A stretch of 64,000 nt of DNA, from assembly GCA_038317345.1 (NCBI GenBank), contig JBBQBH010000008.1:5316-69315 (forward strand). The letters run 5' to 3'. Below are positions 14,483 through 21,896 of the stretch, one piece after another. The stretch is from Mayfieldus sp038317345 (lineage in GTDB: Bacteria; Actinomycetota; Thermoleophilia; Solirubrobacterales; 70-9). The position numbers and the translations under genes were made by a program. Under the pieces are notes generated by a model. That model was not told the DNA's origin and did not search any database. It saw only the letters and a program-made list of their open reading frames with translations. Position 1 is the first letter of the stretch, and each line of letters begins with the position of its first letter.

Positions 14483-16636
14483 ATGCTTGAAGAGACCGCT
14501 GCCCAGCACAAACTCCGCAAGCTGCCTGTGCCCCCGCAGCAGCAGGAAGCCGATCTCGAGGACCCCTCGCTGTATTTCAACCGCGAGCTCTCCTGGCTCG
14601 ACTTCAACGCCCGCGTGCTGGAGCTCGCCGAGGACTCATCGGTGCCGCTGCTGGAGCGGCTTCAGTTCTGCTCCATCTACTCCTCCAACCTGGACGAGTT
14701 CTTCATGGTCAGGGTGGCCGGTCTTACCGACCAGGCGGAGGCGGGAATCGACGCTCGCGGGCCCGATGGGCTCAGCCCCTCCGACCAGCTCGATGCGATC
14801 GCCGGCCGTGTGACGCAGCTGGACCGCCGTCAGCAGGCCTGCTTCCAGGGCACGCTGCGACCCGCCCTCGCCGAGCACGGGATCCGAATCCTCAGCCTCG
14901 ACTCGGCTTCCGAGCAGGAGCGGGAGGAGATCCAGACGCTTTTCCACGATCAGGTCTTCCCCGCACTCACCCCGCTGGTGATCGGCCTCGGCCGACCCTT
15001 CCCCTACATCTCCAATCTCTCGCTCAGCCTCGGAGTGCTGCTGCGCGATCCCGATGCCGAGACCGAGGTGATCGCTCGAGTGAAGGTCCCGAAGGAGCTG
15101 CTGCGTCGCTTCCTGACCACCGGCGACGGCACCACCTTCGTTCCCCTCGAGGATGTGATTGCCGACAACCTCGACGTCCTGTTCCCAGGCACCGAGGTGA
15201 TCGACTATGGGTTTTTCAAGGTCACCCGGGACGCCGACTTCACGGTCTCCGACGAGGCCGACGACCTGCTGCTCGCAGTCCAGGACGAGCTGCGGCGACG
15301 CCGCTTCGGCGAGGTCCTGCGGCTCGAGATCTCGGCCGGCATGAATCCGAAGCTGCGGGCCCAGCTCACCGAGGCCCTGCGCATCGAGGAGCGCGAGGTG
15401 TACGAGAGCGACGGCCTACTCGACCTCGCCGACGTCAAGGACATCGTCCAGGGAAGCAGCGGCCACAGCGAGCTGCGCTTCCCGCCCTGGACCCCAGTCA
15501 CCCAGCCGCGCCTCCAGGGCGAGGACGGCGAGCCGGTGGACATGCTGGCGGCGATCCGCCAGGGCGACGTGCTGGTCCACCATCCCTATGACTCGTTCTC
15601 GACCTCGGTCGAGCGCTTCGTCGAGCAGGCGGTAGCCGACCCCGACGTGCTGGCGATCAAGATGACCGTGTACCGGACCAGCGATGACTCACCGCTGGTG
15701 CCGGCGCTGATCCGGGCGTCGGAGCGCGGCAAGCAGGCGGTCTGCATGGTCGAGCTGAATGCGCGATTCGACGAGGAGTCGAACATCCAGGCGGCGAAGG
15801 CGATGGAGGAGGCCGGCGTCCACGTCGTCTACGGCATCCCCGGACTGAAGACCCACGTGAAGGCGATCCTGATCGCCCGCCGCGAGGGCGACCGAGTGCG
15901 CCACTACGTCCACATCGGGACCGGCAACTACAACCCGACGACGGCGCGGCTCTACACGGACATCGGCCTGTTTACCACCGATGCCGATATCGGCGCCGAC
16001 GTCGCCGAGATGTTCAACTTCATCACCGGTTACGGCCGGCCCGCCGACTACCGCAAGGTGCTGGTCTCGCCGACCACGATGCGCAAGCACATCCACGGGG
16101 AGATCGAGCGGGCGATCGACGCCAAGCGCCGCGGTGCCCCGGCCCGGATCGCGATGAAGATGAACGCGCTGGTCGATGCCGGCTGCATCCAGGACCTCTA
16201 CGAAGCATCGCGGGCGGGCGTGCGGGTCGACCTCAATATCCGCGGTGTCTGCTGCCTGCGGCCCGGGATCCCCGGTGTCTCGGAGAACATCTACGTCAAC
16301 TCGGTCGTCGGCCGCTTTCTCGAGCACTCGCGGATCTACGCCTTCGAGCACGACGGCGAGACGCGCGTCTACATGGGCTCGGCGGATCTGATGCCCCGCA
16401 ACCTCGACCACCGCGTCGAGCTGGTGGCGCCGGTCGAGGACCCCTCGCTGCGCGATGAGGTCGTCGACATCGTCGAGCGCTCTCTGGCCGACAACACGCA
16501 CTCTTGGGTGCTCGGCGCCGACGGTCGCTGGACCCGCCGCGAGCCCGGCGCCGAGCCCTCCCGCGACGTGCAGTCCGAGCTGCGCGAGTGGCATGCGGCC
16601 AGAGCGGCCGAGCACCTCGCGACCACCGCCTCCTAG
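14483..16636 (+). CDS. ppk: Polyphosphate kinase 1
   Basis: This enzyme of 717 residues makes polyphosphate from ATP reversibly. Seen: the N-terminal domain YFNRELSWLDFNARVLELA and SSNLDEFFMVRVAG, the phospholipase-D-like catalytic domains with HVKAILIARREG (probable phosphorylated His) and HYVHIGTGNYNPTTA, and RKHIHGEIERAI and MGSADLMPRNLDHRVEL near the end. GAGGAGG at 14468-14474 is ideally placed for the ATG at 14483; an upstream ATG at 14432 lacks a ribosome-binding site. It follows the ppx and CHAD genes, so synthesis, breakdown and binding of polyphosphate are encoded together. Confidence 0.95.
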   Translation: MLEETAAQHKLRKLPVPPQQQEADLEDPSLYFNRELSWLDFNARVLELAEDSSVPLLERLQFCSIYSSNLDEFFMVRVAGLTDQAEAGIDARGPDGLSPSDQLDAIAGRVTQLDRRQQACFQGTLRPALAEHGIRILSLDSASEQEREEIQTLFHDQVFPALTPLVIGLGRPFPYISNLSLSLGVLLRDPDAETEVIARVKVPKELLRRFLTTGDGTTFVPLEDVIADNLDVLFPGTEVIDYGFFKVTRDADFTVSDEADDLLLAVQDELRRRRFGEVLRLEISAGMNPKLRAQLTEALRIEEREVYESDGLLDLADVKDIVQGSSGHSELRFPPWTPVTQPRLQGEDGEPVDMLAAIRQGDVLVHHPYDSFSTSVERFVEQAVADPDVLAIKMTVYRTSDDSPLVPALIRASERGKQAVCMVELNARFDEESNIQAAKAMEEAGVHVVYGIPGLKTHVKAILIARREGDRVRHYVHIGTGNYNPTTARLYTDIGLFTTDADIGADVAEMFNFITGYGRPADYRKVLVSPTTMRKHIHGEIERAIDAKRRGAPARIAMKMNALVDAGCIQDLYEASRAGVRVDLNIRGVCCLRPGIPGVSENIYVNSVVGRFLEHSRIYAFEHDGETRVYMGSADLMPRNLDHRVELVAPVEDPSLRDEVVDIVERSLADNTHSWVLGADGRWTRREPGAEPSRDVQSELREWHAARAAEHLATTAS

Positions 16637-16676
16637 GCCGCGGATCGCACCGGCGGCTCTGGTACGTTGGCCGCCC

Positions 16677-16733
16677 GTGAGCGCGAGGCTCTTCAAGAGA
16701 GCTTGGATGGAGGCCGAGCGCGAACCCCTGTAA
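16677..16733 (+). CDS. Possible leader peptide upstream of the DUF47 gene
   Basis: An 18-codon reading frame starts with GTG at 16677 and ends with TAA two bases before the DUF47 start codon. TACGTT at 16663-16668 lies 8 nt before the GTG, which is the spacing seen at other probably leaderless genes here. It has a different frame from DUF47 and could couple translation to it. The peptide (MSARLFKRAWMEAEREPL) is basic and has no known relatives. Confidence 0.35.
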   Translation: MSARLFKRAWMEAEREPL

Positions 16734-16735
16734 TC

Positions 16736-17353
16736 GTGCGCCTCTCACTCCTCCCTCGCGACCGCACCTTCTTCGACCTCTTCATCGAGGCCGGGCACAA
16801 CACGCTCCGCGCCGCCCAGCTTCTCGACGAGATGATGGGCAACTGGCCCGAGGAAGGCGGGCTCGCCCGCGACATCCTCAAGGCCGAGCAGGAGGGCGAC
16901 CGGATCACCCACGACATCGTCCAGCGCCTCAACTCGACCTTCGTCACGCCGATCGACCGCGAGGACATCTACGGGCTCGCAACCCAGATGGACGACATCG
17001 TCGACTACACCGAGGAGGTCGCCGACTTCATGGGGCTCTACAGAATTGAAGCGCCGATGGACCAGGCGCAGGGGCTGACCGAGGTGCTGGTCAAGTCGTG
17101 CGAGCAGCTCTACGGGCTGCTCCAGAACCTGCGCGGCTTCAAGGACCTGGACCACTACTGGATCGAGATCCACCGCCTGGAGAACGACGGTGACCGGATC
17201 TACCGTGACGCGGTGGCCTCGCTGTTCTCGAACGGGGTCGACCCGATGGTCGTGATCCGTTGGCGGGACCTATTCCTGAGGCTCGAGCGCGCGATCGACG
17301 CGACCGAAACTTCGGCGTCCATCATCGAAGGCATCGTGATCAAGAACAGCTAG
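16736..17353 (+). CDS. DUF47/PhoU-like Pit accessory protein
   Basis: This 205-residue helical protein of the DUF47 family is typically encoded next to Pit transporters and thought to regulate them. Seen: FFDLFIEAGHNTLRAAQLL, KAEQEGDRITHDIVQRLNSTFVTPIDREDI, the acidic DDIVDYTEEVADFM and ENDGDRIYRDAVASLF. These Asp/Glu-rich repeats parallel the metal sites of PhoU. The GTG at 16736 gives the usual family length; longer in-frame starts would overlap the possible leader peptide. It lies 20 bp before pit. Confidence 0.88.
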   Translation: MRLSLLPRDRTFFDLFIEAGHNTLRAAQLLDEMMGNWPEEGGLARDILKAEQEGDRITHDIVQRLNSTFVTPIDREDIYGLATQMDDIVDYTEEVADFMGLYRIEAPMDQAQGLTEVLVKSCEQLYGLLQNLRGFKDLDHYWIEIHRLENDGDRIYRDAVASLFSNGVDPMVVIRWRDLFLRLERAIDATETSASIIEGIVIKNS

Positions 17354-17373
17354 ATGAGTAGCCCCGCGCCAGC

Positions 17374-18474
17374 GTGAGCAACGACCTCGTCCTGGTCATC
17401 GTCGTCGCCACGGCGCTGGCCTTCGACTTCACCAACGGTTTTCACGACACCGCCAACGTGGTCGCGACCTCGATCTCGACCGGGGCGGCGGCGCCGCGTG
17501 TGGCGATTGCCTTTGCGTCGCTGCTGAACTTCGCCGGCGCATTCATCTCGCTCGCGGTCGCGGCGACGATCGCAAAGGACGTGGTCACTGCCGAGGCGAT
17601 CGATTCGCTGAACATCATCTTCGCCGGGCTGATCGGGGCGATCACCTGGAACCTGATCACCTGGTACTTCGGTCTTCCCTCGTCGAGCTCGCACGCATTG
17701 ATCGGTGGAGTCGTGGGCTCCACGGTCGTGGCGGTCGGGACCGGCGCCGTGCTCACCGACGGCCTGGTCGGCAAGGTGCTGATCCCGGCGGTCATTGCGC
17801 CGATCCTCGCCTTCCTGGTCGCCGGGATCGCGATCGGCTTCGCATACCGGATCGTCGGACGGTTGCGGCCCGGCCCGGTCACCCGCGGGTTTCGCTTCGG
17901 CCAGCTGATCTCGGGCGGGATGCTGGCCCTCGCGCACGGGACCAACGACGCCCAGAAGACGATGGGCGTGATCACCCTGGCTCTGATCGCCAATGGCAAC
18001 CTCAGCAGCGACGCGGGGACGCCCTTCTGGGTCGTGATCTCGGCGGCGACGGCGATCGCCCTCGGAACCTATGTCGGCGGCTGGCGGATCATTCGCACCA
18101 CCGGCACCCGGATCATCAAGATGGACACCGCGCAGGGCTTCTCGGCCCAGGGGTCGGGGGCGGCGGTCATCCTCGCCTCGACCCACTTCGGGTTTCCGCT
18201 CTCCACCACGCACGTGATCAACGGCGGGGTGATGGGGGCGGGCGCCGGGAAGCGGATCTCGGCCGTGCGCTGGGGGGTCGCCGGCAACATCATCGTCGCC
18301 TGGCTCCTCACCCTGCCCGCCGCGGCGGCGCTTGGGGCCGCCGCCTACGGATGCACGCGGATCTTCGGCACCGGGGCGCTGGGCCCGGTCCTGGTCTCGC
18401 TGATGGGGATCTCGCTGGTCGCCGCCGCAGTCGGACGGCGCCACCAACGGGGAGCGCCGGTGCCGGCCTCTTGA
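17374..18474 (+). CDS. pit: Low-affinity inorganic phosphate transporter (Pit family)
   Basis: This inner-membrane transporter of 366 residues co-transports phosphate, usually as a metal-phosphate complex with protons. The two inverted PHO-4 signatures are clear: DFTNGFHDTANVVAT near the N-terminus and LALAHGTNDAQKTMGV in the second half, plus GLPSSSSHALIGG and FPLSTTHVINGG. About ten helices are predicted. The GTG start gives the expected Asp-containing first helix. With pst and DUF47 the window holds both high- and low-affinity phosphate uptake. Confidence 0.94.
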   Translation: MSNDLVLVIVVATALAFDFTNGFHDTANVVATSISTGAAAPRVAIAFASLLNFAGAFISLAVAATIAKDVVTAEAIDSLNIIFAGLIGAITWNLITWYFGLPSSSSHALIGGVVGSTVVAVGTGAVLTDGLVGKVLIPAVIAPILAFLVAGIAIGFAYRIVGRLRPGPVTRGFRFGQLISGGMLALAHGTNDAQKTMGVITLALIANGNLSSDAGTPFWVVISAATAIALGTYVGGWRIIRTTGTRIIKMDTAQGFSAQGSGAAVILASTHFGFPLSTTHVINGGVMGAGAGKRISAVRWGVAGNIIVAWLLTLPAAAALGAAAYGCTRIFGTGALGPVLVSLMGISLVAAAVGRRHQRGAPVPAS

Positions 18475-18716
18475 TCGTCCAGGCGACCATCGTCGAGACC
18501 AAGGAGCTGCTCGAGACCGTGGCGGTGTCGGTGGTCGCCGGGGTCGGCGTGACGATCGTCTTCTCGATCGCCGTCTACGGGGCGACTCGATTCGCCGACC
18601 TGAGCCGCGACCAGCGGCCGATCGCCGCCACCGCTGCTGTGGTGAGCGCTCTGGTCGCGTTTGCGGTCTGCATCGCAGCCGCGGTGGTCGGGATCGTCGT
18701 CATGATCCACAAGTAG
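18471..18716 (+). CDS. Small two-helix membrane protein
   Basis: This 81-residue protein from a TTG overlaps the pit stop by 4 bp (TTGA). It has hydrophobic helices at about 15-38 (TVAVSVVAGVGVTIVFSIAV) and 54-78 (VVSALVAFAVCIAAAVVGIV) separated by a charged loop. The family is not recognised. The overlap suggests co-translation with pit, so it may be an accessory subunit, but that is inference. Confidence 0.65.
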   Translation: MIVQATIVETKELLETVAVSVVAGVGVTIVFSIAVYGATRFADLSRDQRPIAATAAVVSALVAFAVCIAAAVVGIVVMIHK

Positions 18717-18734
18717 GCTCCCTAGAATCAGCGC

Positions 18735-19094
18735 ATGCGGAGCCTTCGCGCCATGCGAAACCTGGCGATCATCGCCGCGATTGCCGCGGTGATCGCGTTC
18801 GCTCCCGGAGGTGGCAATGGCGTCACCACCGTGTTGACGGCGCTGACGATGGCTTTCTACGCCGTGCTCGTCGCCTTCGCCTACCAGCAGTACCGCGAGA
18901 ACCAGCTCACGCTGACGGCGCTCAGCGACGGCAGGCGTGCGGTGCTGTTCGGGGCCCTGGGCCTGATCGCTCTGTTGATCGCCGGCACCGACAGGTTCTT
19001 CCACTCGGGGGGCGGGACGCTGGCTTGGCTGCTGTTGCTCGGTGCCTCGCTGGCGGCGATCTGGCGCATCTGGCTCGAGGCCAACAGCTACTAG
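18735..19094 (+). CDS. Four-helix membrane protein, function unknown
   Basis: This is a 119-residue integral membrane protein. Hydrophobic segments lie at about 8-24, 28-48, 68-83 and 92-110, with YQQYRENQLTLTALSDGRRAV as the main cytoplasmic loop. The family is unknown to me. It has its own promoter: TAGAAT at 18723-18728 lies 6 nt before the ATG and there is no Shine-Dalgarno, so it is probably leaderless and independent of pit. Confidence 0.7.
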   Translation: MRSLRAMRNLAIIAAIAAVIAFAPGGGNGVTTVLTALTMAFYAVLVAFAYQQYRENQLTLTALSDGRRAVLFGALGLIALLIAGTDRFFHSGGGTLAWLLLLGASLAAIWRIWLEANSY

Positions 19095-19161
19095 CCGACT
19101 AGCGCGCCACTAGTCACATCGCGTGCGCCATGGGTGCGCCGCGGGATGCGAGCGTCGGCCG

Positions 19162-19527
19162 ATGCGCAGGCGGGCACGCAAGAGCGGCTTCCACCGCGAG
19201 CAGGGGGTGGCTTCGGTCGAGCTGGTGGCGACACTTCCCTTCCTCGGCCTGGCGCTGCTTGCCGCCGCCCAGATCGCGATCACGGGCGCGACGCTCTGGG
19301 CGGCGGCGATCTCCGCCCGGGCGGGCGCCAGGGCGGTCGAGGTTGGCGGCGAGGCGAGGCCGGCCGCCACGCGGGCCTTGCCCCAACCGCTTCGCGACGG
19401 CGCCACCGTGAGCGACCGCAACGGGGTCGAGGTGCGCGTGCGGGTGCCGGCCCTGTTCCCCGGCCTGCCGCGATTGGCAGTCGGGGCGCACTCCTCGCTG
19501 GAGGCTGGGGATGGCGCGAGAGGCTGA
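19162..19527 (+). CDS. TadE-like pilus assembly protein
   Basis: This 121-residue protein has the TadE signature: a basic N-terminus, then GVASVELVATLPFLGLALLAAAQIAITGA, a single membrane helix with Glu at the type IV pilin-like fifth position. The rest is a short extracytoplasmic domain. TadE proteins are minor pseudopilins of Flp/Tad secretion systems. No tadA, tadB or tadC lies nearby, so this is an orphan set. A GTG at 19123 in the same frame is possible. It overlaps the next gene by 17 bp. Confidence 0.75.
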   Translation: MRRRARKSGFHREQGVASVELVATLPFLGLALLAAAQIAITGATLWAAAISARAGARAVEVGGEARPAATRALPQPLRDGATVSDRNGVEVRVRVPALFPGLPRLAVGAHSSLEAGDGARG

Positions 19528-19876
19528 GGGCGGCCGATCCGTCGCCGGCTCCCAGCTTGGCCAGGCGAGCGTCGAGCTGGTCGCCGGCCTTCCCGCCCTG
19601 CTGCTGGCCGCGTTTCTGGCCCTCCAGCTCCTCGCTGCCGGTTTCGCGGTGACCCTGGCCGACGGTGCGGCCGAAGCCGGCGCGGTGGCGCTCGCCTCGG
19701 GCCGCGATGCCCCTCCCGCCGCCCGCCACGCGTTGCCGGGATGGGCGCGCGATCGCGCCTCGGTGTCGGTCGACGGTGGACGCGTGACGGTGCAGGTGCG
19801 GCCGCCCTCGCCGCTCGGGTTCCTCTCCGATCGCCTCACGCTGCGTTCGTCGGCCTGGGTTCGGAGGCCGGGCTGA
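19511..19876 (+). CDS. Second TadE-like protein
   Basis: This 121-residue protein resembles its neighbour: QASVELVAGLPALLLAAFLALQLLAAGFAV is a TadE-type helix with Glu after Val/Ser, followed by a short extracytoplasmic region. It starts with ATG inside the preceding gene and ends just before the TadG-VanY-SLT fusion, so the three are probably one transcript. Two TadE-like proteins before a TadG-like protein matches the known tadE-tadF-tadG order, and this may be the TadF equivalent. Confidence 0.72.
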   Translation: MAREAEGGRSVAGSQLGQASVELVAGLPALLLAAFLALQLLAAGFAVTLADGAAEAGAVALASGRDAPPAARHALPGWARDRASVSVDGGRVTVQVRPPSPLGFLSDRLTLRSSAWVRRPG

Positions 19877-19899
19877 GCGGGGCGGAGGGCAGGGCCGGA

Positions 19900-21855
19900 T
19901 TGCCGACCGTGGTGCTGGCAACGGCGGCCAGCGGGGCCCGCGGTTCCGACGCCTTGGCTGCGGCCCTTGCAACCTGCGCGGCCGACGAGCGGCGGGCCGC
20001 ACTGCTGGTCGAGGTGGGCGGCGGGTCACGGCCGCGACGGCCCACGCTGCTCGCGTCGCCGGCTGCGCGCCGCTGCGAGGCCGAGCTTCGCGACGCCGGT
20101 GTCGCCGCCGCCGCGCGGGGGATGATCTGCCACGTCGCCGCGGGAGAGGGGGTGGACGGCCTCGACCGCGCCGCGCAGGCGATCGCCGGCTCGCGAGATT
20201 GCGCTGTCTGCGTCCTGCACGTCGAAGCCCCGCTGTGGCTGCCAGCCCTCGATCACCCGGGGTTGGCGGTCAAGGCTGCGGTGATTCGCGCCGAGCTGCC
20301 TCGCGACAGATCGCTGGCGGCGCTGGCGGTGCGCGATCTGCGAGCCCGCGGGCTGGCGGTGCGGGTGGCCCTGCACCCGATCGGCTGGGCCGCGGGGCGG
20401 CGGGCCTTCGCCGGCGTACGGATCGGCGGCGCCGATCAGACTCGGCTGCGGCGCTGGACGGCGACTCTGCTGGGCGGCACCGTCCCTCGACCCGCACGGC
20501 GGGCGGAATCGACTGGGTCGCTCCGAGCCGCTTCGGGCCAGGCGCTGCCCGCGGTGATGGGCGGCGTGGCGATCCTGCTGATCGCCGCGCTGGCGATGGT
20601 CTCGATCGCCGGCGCGCTGACCGGCAAGGGCCGCCTGCAGCGGTCCGCCGACCTGGCCGCGCTCTCGGCCGCCCGCTCGATGCGCGACGACATGCCGCGC
20701 GTGACGGTGCCGCCCCGGTTGCCGAACGGCGCTCCGAACCCAGCCCACATCGACCGCGCGATCTATCTCGCCCGGGCACGGGACGCCGCCCTGGCCGCGG
20801 CTCGGGCCAACGACACCGACCCGCGGCGGCTGCGGGTCGAGTTTCCCGACGCCGCCGCTTTCCCGCCATTGCGGGTCCGGGTCACCGTGCTCGCCGACCT
20901 GCGCCCGCCGAGCCGAGGCGAGGTGGCGGCGTGGGCGGTCGCCGAAGCCTCGCCGGCGGCCGGAGGGGAAGGGGAGATGCCAACGCAGGCAAGCGGCGGC
21001 GGCTACTCGGGCCCGCTCGTCTACCGCAATGGGGAGGGGATGCGCCCCGACGTCGCGGCGGCGTTCGACCGCATGGCAGTGGCCGCCAGGCGCTCCGGGA
21101 TCTCGCTGATCGTCGTCTCGGGCTTTCGCTCCGACGCGGAGCAGGCTCAGCTCTTCGCCCAGCACCCCGATCCGACCTGGGTCGCGCCGCCGGGCCATTC
21201 TCTGCACCGCTGCGCGACCGAGCTCGACCTCGGCCCGGCCACCGCCTATGGATGGCTGTACACGAACGCCCGTCGCTTCGGGTTTCTGCAGCGCTATTTG
21301 TGGGAGCCTTGGCACTTCGGCTACATCGCCGGCCCGCCGCGGTGCTCGGCGGCTGGCGACCGGGGTGGGTCGGAGATGGTGGGGGGTGGCGGTGAGTTGG
21401 AGGGCGGCCCCTCCCAGAGCCTGCCGTCGTTCGTGCCGGACCGCTTTCGCGACCCGCTGCTGCGCTCGGCCGCGCGCTGGAACGTCTCCGCCGCCCTGCT
21501 CGCGGCGCAGTTGATGGCCGAGTCGGGATTTGACCCCTACGCCGTCTCGCCCGCCGGGGCGCAGGGGATCGCCCAATTCATGCCCGGCACCGCCGCCTCC
21601 TACGGGCTCCGCGACCCGTTCGACCCCGAGGCTGCAATCGACGCCCAAGCGCAGATGATGTCCGGCTTGCTGCGCCACTTCGGCTCGGTGCGGCTGGCGC
21701 TCGCCGCCTACAACGCCGGCTCCGGCGCGGTCGACGGATGCGATTGCGTGCCGCCCTACCCCGAGACGGTCGCCTACGTCACCCGCATCCTCGCCCTCCT
21801 CGACGGCTCCGGGGCATTGCTGACTCCGCCATTCGAGGTGCGGCTGGTCGCCTGA
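19900..21855 (+). CDS. TadG-like/VanY/lytic transglycosylase fusion protein
   Basis: This protein of about 651 residues joins four parts. Residues 1-200 resemble a degenerate MinD/CpaE-like domain (VVLATAASGARGSDALAAAL where a P-loop would be, then AALLVEVGGG). At about 212-245 SGQALPAVMGGVAILLIAAL starts a TadG-type membrane helix and pilus-like segment. About 390-475 is a VanY-type D,D-carboxypeptidase (SGFRSDAEQAQLF, GHSLHRCATELDLG, WEPWHFGY). About 515-640 is an SLT transglycosylase (AESGFDPYAVSPAGAQGIAQ, with catalytic Glu near 541, and AAYNAGSGAV). The TTG at 19900 follows GGAGGGCAGG; GTGs at 19909 and 19912 are alternatives. The frame is open further upstream but overlaps the TadE gene. 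Domain calls are fairly sure; the fusion's role is not. Confidence 0.8.
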   Translation: MPTVVLATAASGARGSDALAAALATCAADERRAALLVEVGGGSRPRRPTLLASPAARRCEAELRDAGVAAAARGMICHVAAGEGVDGLDRAAQAIAGSRDCAVCVLHVEAPLWLPALDHPGLAVKAAVIRAELPRDRSLAALAVRDLRARGLAVRVALHPIGWAAGRRAFAGVRIGGADQTRLRRWTATLLGGTVPRPARRAESTGSLRAASGQALPAVMGGVAILLIAALAMVSIAGALTGKGRLQRSADLAALSAARSMRDDMPRVTVPPRLPNGAPNPAHIDRAIYLARARDAALAAARANDTDPRRLRVEFPDAAAFPPLRVRVTVLADLRPPSRGEVAAWAVAEASPAAGGEGEMPTQASGGGYSGPLVYRNGEGMRPDVAAAFDRMAVAARRSGISLIVVSGFRSDAEQAQLFAQHPDPTWVAPPGHSLHRCATELDLGPATAYGWLYTNARRFGFLQRYLWEPWHFGYIAGPPRCSAAGDRGGSEMVGGGGELEGGPSQSLPSFVPDRFRDPLLRSAARWNVSAALLAAQLMAESGFDPYAVSPAGAQGIAQFMPGTAASYGLRDPFDPEAAIDAQAQMMSGLLRHFGSVRLALAAYNAGSGAVDGCDCVPPYPETVAYVTRILALLDGSGALLTPPFEVRLVA

Positions 21856-21858
21856 GCG
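21826..21858 (+). repeat. 33-bp direct repeat, copy A
   Basis: The last codons of the fusion gene, encoding PPFEVRLVA, the stop codon and three more bases recur at 23993-24025 with one mismatch. The two copies bracket the beta-helix gene. Confidence 0.75.
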
Positions 21859-21896
21859 CCCCGGCCGAGAGCGCCGCCGGAGAAGCGCCAGGCCGC

